NCBI RefSeq assembly: GCF_000499385.1
Contig: NW_013651938.1
Coordinates: 1-11,381, forward strand
From: Eimeria necatrix
Lineage: Eukaryota > Apicomplexa > Conoidasida > Eucoccidiorida > Eimeriidae
DNA: 11,381 nt
Direction of reading: 5' to 3'
The translations under genes and the position numbers were made by a program. This document shows positions 7,532 through 11,381 of the stretch, in pieces (position 1 is the first letter of the stretch; each line of letters begins with the position of its first letter). The notes below the pieces were generated by a model. The model did no database searches. It had not been told where the DNA came from and worked only from the letters and a program-made list of their open reading frames with translations.

Positions 7532-7615
7532 TTCGGTCATTTAGCCTTCCTCAAGGACAGTGGAGTTATAGAGTAACTATGCCTTGGAGGAAGACTCTTA
7601 TTCTCTAAAACCGAA
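7532..7615. repeat. 84-base nested inverted repeat (fold-back element)
   Basis: Outer arms: ttcggt (7532-7537) plus tttag (7540-7544) match ctaaaaccgaa (7605-7615) except for a two-base ca insertion. Middle arms: cttcctc plus aagg (7546-7556) match ccttggaggaag (7582-7593) with one bulged base. Inner: gtta (7565-7568) pairs with taac (7574-7577). About 26 base pairs fold in 84 bases with a gap of 11 bases on the right arm. This resembles a MITE-like fold-back or a structured RNA precursor. No flanking target-site duplication was identified. Confidence 0.7.
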
Positions 7616-7837
7616 CATCTGGCCAGTTTACTCATTGACTAGCTACGCCTTGTTGACAGCCTCTTATTCAGCTGAGCTGTGCCTTTGGCTCTTACAGCTT
7701 GAATTTTCGTTTCATCAGTTTGTTTGTGGATGGAGCGGAGGTGCATAGCTACAAGTATCTCTGAAACCTCTAACAACGACAACGTGAGCTCAAAATTCGT
7801 ACTTTTGCGAATGCTCGGAACTTGAAGTCACTCAGGT

Positions 7838-7847
7838 TAAGCGCTTA
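7838..7847. other. 10-bp perfect palindrome with imperfect extension
   Basis: taagcgctta is its own reverse complement, and the symmetry continues imperfectly (agg...cct) over 7834-7851. It is possibly a dyad protein-binding site; no gene is tied to it. Confidence 0.5.
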
Positions 7848-7874
7848 GCCTCACCGCACAGTAGCTGTTGTATA

Positions 7875-7987
7875 CAGAGGCCGCCTGTTACCTAACTATG
7901 AGCACAAAAGTATATGCAGTCCAAAAAAATGTCACAGGCCGTGACATCTAAAAAGTTGTAAGCATATACAGGAAGCTCCCGCCTCTG
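7875..7987. repeat. Three-level nested palindrome (fold-back)
   Basis: The core is atgtcac (7929-7935) pairing with gtgacat (7941-7947) around aggcc. Next come gtatatgc (7910-7917) and gcatatac (7962-7969). The outermost pair is cagaggc (7875-7881) and gcctctg (7981-7987). The arms are perfect but their spacers differ in length (17 extra bases on the left between outer and middle arms). The symmetry centre is shared by all three, which argues against three independent chance matches. A decayed fold-back transposon or a structured transcript are both possible. Confidence 0.6.
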
Positions 7988-8254
7988 AGTTTCGCTACTT
8001 GCTCTTTGATTGCTTGACAAAATTCAGAACCACAGCCGGCGCATTTCAAATGGATGCGTCAAGTATTGCGCTTTCAGGTGATGCTGAGCTTGACACATTT
8101 AGACATCGTCGCGAAATCCATAAATGCAGTGGACAAATGCAGATCCAGATGGCGTGAGAGCCAACATAAGGGTGAGAACGAAGACAAAAGTGCATTTTCT
8201 GGCGTAAGCAAGGAGTCTAAATCCAAGAGCGCAATACAGATACTGCAAACTTGA

Positions 8255-8470
8255 CATTCTATACTGTGTCTCCATCTTGCCGTTAGCCTTCTTGTGTGGG
8301 GTGCATCTGCCTCAAAGTACATGAAAGCTACACAGGGCAGCACAAAAACCGACGTACTTACTGCAAATAAATTTTACATTATTTCGCCTGTTCGCTCCTT
8401 AACGGCGGCATCCATGGCACTCTTTCGGTACATTTTTCCGACTTTGGCTTTGAAAAGTCATTTGGGCTGA
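8255..8470 (+). other. Short open segment with signal-peptide-like run
   Basis: The frame is open for 71 codons from TGA (8252-8254) to TGA (8468-8470), with the first ATG at 8321 (49 codons from there). Upstream of that ATG the frame reads ILCLHLAVSLLVWGASA, a textbook signal-peptide core and cleavage site, but no in-frame ATG precedes it. The DNA encoding it is pyrimidine-rich and ends in ttgccgttag (8276-8285), which would also make a good splice acceptor, so the hydrophobic reading may be an accident of a polypyrimidine tract. Downstream residues show no known domain. Confidence 0.2.
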
Positions 8471-8474
8471 GCAT

Positions 8475-9010
8475 TTAGGAGCCGTCTTTCAGAACCGCAG
8501 CGCTGCCGTCCATTAATGACAGGCCCCGGCATGTGAACGTGCTAGTGGTCTTCAAGCTTCTTACGGACTAGCCGTGAGGTGTACATGAGAATTACCAACT
8601 CCAAGGTAGGCGCGTTCTCTGTCTTCACATTCTGAATCGTTGGGATGTGTACGTGGGATAATATCAACAATAGAACGGCCGCCATAGGTATTTTTGCATG
8701 TGGTGTGCTCATATCAAATAAGTTGCCTGAGACTCGCTTTTGCTAGTTCACTTCGTCACCTGGTGGGAAGTGGTGCGGAAGCCTCTATGCAAACATGCGT
8801 GATACGCGAGAGATGCGCTAATAATGCAGGTTAAGTCCACGCATTGACAACTTCAGGATAAACTCACAGGATTGAAATGCAGTTGAGTAAACAGGATCGA
8901 ATTAGCAATTGAGAAAGAGCCCTACTTTATGTGTCGAATTCATTACATGTTTTGGCAGCCTCATGAAAAAAATCGTTGAGTAGCAGTTCGACGCCGTCGA
9001 AAACAGTTGA
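8475..9010. other. Stretch without recognised gene
   Basis: No open frame of useful length, repeat or RNA gene was seen between the short segment ending at 8470 and the open frames near 9016. Confidence 0.4.
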
Positions 9011-9015
9011 CATAA

Positions 9016-9300
9016 ATCTTTATCGGAAAATTGGCGACGATTTTGAATTCATTCTCCCGAAATGCATTCACCTTCGCCTGGATAAGAAGCATAAAGGGAC
9101 GCTCAGCACTGCCCGAAAGGGCTTTTGATTTCAAGAGCATGATGGAAAGAGCGTCTTTTGCCAGAAGCAGTGTTGCAGTGCAAGGGATTGATTTGACTCG
9201 CCGGTTAGAGTCGAGTGCATTACAGCGAAAAACAGGCTCCATAAAAATGCGCTTTGCTGACCTCAAAAGGAAATCACTAATAAGGATGAAAAGGAAGTAA
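9016..9300 (+). other. Open segment, basic C-terminus, open on both strands
   Basis: The plus strand is open from 9016 (after TAA) to TAA at 9298-9300, 94 codons. It has internal Met codons at MMERASF and a very basic end (DLKRKSLIRMKRK). The minus strand is also open over this region (9332 to 8961, 123 codons), so openness alone does not identify the coding strand. The plus strand is purine-rich and its composition looks more protein-like, perhaps a terminal exon. No domain is recognised, and it is equally likely to be chance. Confidence 0.2.
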
Positions 9301-9468
9301 GACCTCTGCAGACAGGGATCATCTTGATACAAGTTGCCTACAGTAAAAGTGGTAGTTTGGATGCCTTCGCAAAAGGGACGGGAGAAACGTTTTGTTAATG
9401 CTCATGGAACACTTCAAAGGCTACTCAGGGCACGGTCTTTAAAGGAGCTTCTTGCCGCATTCATGTAG

Positions 9469-9912
9469 CTGAATTTAGCAACCAAAGTGGACTGTAGCTC
9501 GCCGGACAACAAGCACTTTGAGGTTCAGGCGCCACGACACACACATTCAGGCAACGCCGCTGTGCAGATACCTTACAATGGATTTGTGACAGCACAAAGG
9601 AGTTGTGGGGGTTCCTTTGCAAATTGCCCACGCCAGCTTGCACAAAATGCAGTGCTGAGACACAGCCCTGCCCAAATGCTTACACCCTTCAATTAAAGAA
9701 GCTCAGCACACGAGCTGCAAAAACGAATGGATACTTTGGGTAAGGTTCGCAAAGACTTCTATGATAGCCAGGGTCGGACGCTTCACTGTGCCGCGTGGTA
9801 CTTAACGTTGTCCACGCAGTACAACAAATTTGTTCCTAAGTCGTATCCGATGGTAAGAAAAATTCACATGGATAAGCGCCGATTGTGGGGAGCAGCCAGT
9901 GCCCAGCAATAG
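9469..9912 (+). pseudogene. 148-codon frame interrupted by one TAA (possible pseudogene)
   Basis: One reading frame runs from just after TAG (9466-9468) to TAG (9910-9912), broken only by TAA at 9694-9696. The second part has an ATG (9727) and reads convincingly like protein: MDTLGKVRKDFYDSQGR, then an aromatic stretch (AAWYLTLSTQYNKFVPKSYP) and a basic end (KRRLWGAASAQQ). About half its codons end in G or C. The first part is His/Ser/Gln-rich, with no ATG at its beginning. Possible readings are a pseudogene with one nonsense mutation, a small gene starting at 9727 (61 aa), or two exons. No family is recognised, and chance is not excluded. Confidence 0.3.
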
Positions 9913-10357
9913 CTCTCCGACGAGCGCGAAGCCAACTTTGAAATAGCAGCATGCTTGCCATCCTTTCCAATGCATTTGCGATCCCTGAAGGAGTCACGGG
10001 TGACTGACGTAAGGCAGCCATCAGCAACGATGACACCTCGTTACAACATTCAATAAGGGTAGCTCTGCCCAGAGTTTACTGTCCCTTTTGCCCAGACGCA
10101 AGCCAAATCGCATCCACTTCAAAAACATGTAGACGAAGAACATGCTGACTAGGAATGCTTACAACACAAATTATAAGTGCGTGTGGCAGATAATCGCATG
10201 AATAGCAAAGACGGCACTGCGCTCACACAAGACGGCATGTTTTGTTCGGTGTGACCAACGCAAGCACGGCCGGCAAATATACCGTTCACGTGCTGGTGTT
10301 TAAAAGGTTTTAATGGAGTTAAGCCGTGCTGGCCTCTACGGCTTTGATGTAAGCTAA
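9913..10357. other. Stretch without recognised gene
   Basis: Only short overlapping frames on both strands; no repeat or RNA structure recognised. Confidence 0.4.
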
Positions 10358-11008
10358 ACACCATTGCCTCTAAAAATTCAAAGCAGAAGCGACTTTCGAA
10401 CTACGATTTTTGTTCATCAGCGGATGCAGGATTTAAGCAGCCCGCCTGCCCTTCGGGCAGTGCTGCTCTTGCCCTTGTTGTTTTATCATTATCGTCAGGC
10501 ATCTAACATAGGCTACTTCGCAGCCATGATGCCACGTATAAGGCGCAGCGATGTCTCACAAAAAGCCTACAGTTGCACTCAGGCGTTCACTCAAACTAAC
10601 GTCTTCGCCGAAACTAGCAAAGAAAACACCCACGACGGCCTAGCCAGTCCTGTGACACGTTGGTCGCCCACTCTCTGTATACCAACAAACTTCGTTTGTG
10701 ATAAGCACCAGCAATGCGGAAACTGCAGCGCGTAGCATCGACGCAAGATTGACGCATACACTAGGTAGGAGTGGCTTGTGCATACCAAAACGGTGCCCTT
10801 AACGAGGGTGTCGAGAGAAACCTGCGGCACAGAAGCAGCAATGCTTACCTCGCAGCAGTTGGCACTATGCTTAGCAAAAAATGCTACATCCTTGGTGTGG
10901 CGCAGATGCTCTCATTTTCTGCGACAAAGAAGAACCACTAGTTCGCCAACACTTAACGCTGAACAAAACGACTATGTAGAGCCTCGCCGCAGTTCTCTGC
11001 TGGCCTGA
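10358..11008 (+). other. Degenerate open frame with two TAG stops
   Basis: One plus-strand frame is open from 10358 to 11008 apart from TAG at 10733-10735 and TAG at 10766-10768. The first block (to 10735) has no ATG at its start; it includes a short hydrophobic run (AVLLLPLLFYHY) and then the diverged repeat at 10531-10601. It is Ser/Thr/Gln-rich with no known motif. This may be a decayed gene or chance openness; I would not annotate it as functional. Confidence 0.15.
10531..10601 (+). repeat. Diverged direct repeat, copy 1
   Basis: Matches 11308-11381 with seven substitutions (six of them transitions) and one 2-base gap (gt missing here after atgtct). Similarity begins at gcca and fades upstream. 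Sequence after 10601 cannot be compared because the second copy runs off the window. Confidence 0.85.
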
Positions 11009-11307
11009 ATAGCGAACAAGCCTACTTGCTGTTAAACAAGAATACGACACTGATAGAGCTTGAGTCCGTATCTCCGCAAACAGGTGCAGCGTACCATGAT
11101 GGAAAATAGCTTGGTGTTCAGGGCAACCTCTGCCACAGCAGGCGACGTATTTTCATTTGGCTCTGCAGGTGTTTTTCAGACTCTTCACATTTGGCTAAAC
11201 ATGCATTCACAACAGGGAATTACGGGAAATTTCTTCAATCCGAATAAAGTTCTGGTAGCGCCGAGATTGTCTGCCTATGAATTCGCGAACGCCTGCTATA
11301 GCTTCGT
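11009..11307. other. Stretch without recognised gene
   Basis: No open frame, repeat or RNA feature supported between the degenerate frame and the second copy of the diverged repeat. Confidence 0.4.
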
Positions 11308-11381
11308 GCCAAGTATAAGACGCAGCGATGTCTGTCACAAAAAGCCTGCAGTTGCACTCAGGCGTTTGCTCAAGCCAACGT
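11308..11381 (+). repeat. Diverged direct repeat, copy 2 (cut by window end)
   Basis: Second copy of 10531-10601, about 777 bases downstream in the same orientation, roughly 90% identical apart from a 2-base insertion. It probably continues beyond the window. In the matching frames both copies read SQKA-x-SCTQAF-x-Q-x-NV. Confidence 0.85.

Noticed and set aside
8961..9332. 123-codon minus-strand frame as a gene
   Set aside because: Opposite strand is open over the same stretch, and no motif or start context supports it over the plus-strand reading.
1..11381. tRNA genes, rRNA, CRISPR arrays, bacterial operons
   Set aside because: No B-box-like ggttcgaatcc, no short regularly spaced repeats and no tightly packed long frames were found on either strand.
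1..11381. Retrotransposon or transposase coding regions
   Set aside because: No reverse transcriptase (YxDD), integrase or DDE-type motif was seen in any open frame, and the only direct repeats are the tandem unit and the short diverged pair.

Overview
The window looks like eukaryotic nuclear DNA dominated by non-coding and repetitive sequence. No operons, Shine-Dalgarno-spaced genes, tRNA/rRNA genes or recognisable enzyme families are visible, and open frames are short on both strands. CpG does not look depleted by eye. My best guess is a coccidian apicomplexan (Eimeria/Cyclospora/Sarcocystis-like), held at low to moderate confidence. It rests on one small open frame (4813 to 4373, minus) that has an AAAATG start context, an N-terminal hydrophobic segment, a second membrane segment and then an RRLAT motif resembling the coccidian TEXEL export signal. 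A G-rich GGGTTTGGG tract resembling degenerate TTTAGGG-type telomeric repeats is weaker support. An arthropod or another protist cannot be excluded.

Layout. (1) 1-2064: a tandem direct repeat with a period of 1725 bp. Bases 1-339 recur without a single difference at 1726-2064. The window starts inside the array, so its left end is not seen. The unit shows no convincing gene and has a strongly C-rich plus-strand stretch (661-1200). (2) 2065-4360: gene-poor DNA with hairpins at 2731-2772 and 3764-3783 and an inverted repeat at 3891/3972. (3) 4361-5594: the only part with reasonable gene candidates, both on the minus strand. These are the RRLAT membrane protein (146 aa) and, 76 bases upstream of its start, a 189-aa open frame I do not recognise. 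A strong G-quadruplex motif lies about 115 bases beyond the latter's start. (4) 6400-7050: two minus-strand open segments that share an RKHG-centred block in different frames, like relics or exons of a repeated domain. (5) 6970-7990: several fold-back structures, including an 84-base nested inverted repeat (7532-7615) and a three-level nested palindrome (7875-7987). A 48-codon open frame with high GC at third codon positions sits at 7258-7404. (6) 8255-9912: short open frames of uncertain status, including a frame of about 148 codons broken by a single in-frame TAA. (7) 10358-11381: a weakly open frame with two TAG stops, and a diverged direct repeat (10531-10601 and 11308-11381), the second copy running off the window end.

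No pathway or gene cooperation can be inferred. The most informative items are the identical 1725-bp tandem repeat, the putative exported membrane protein with its unknown neighbour and G4 tract, and the fold-back cluster. Introns are likely in such a genome, so every coding boundary is provisional.
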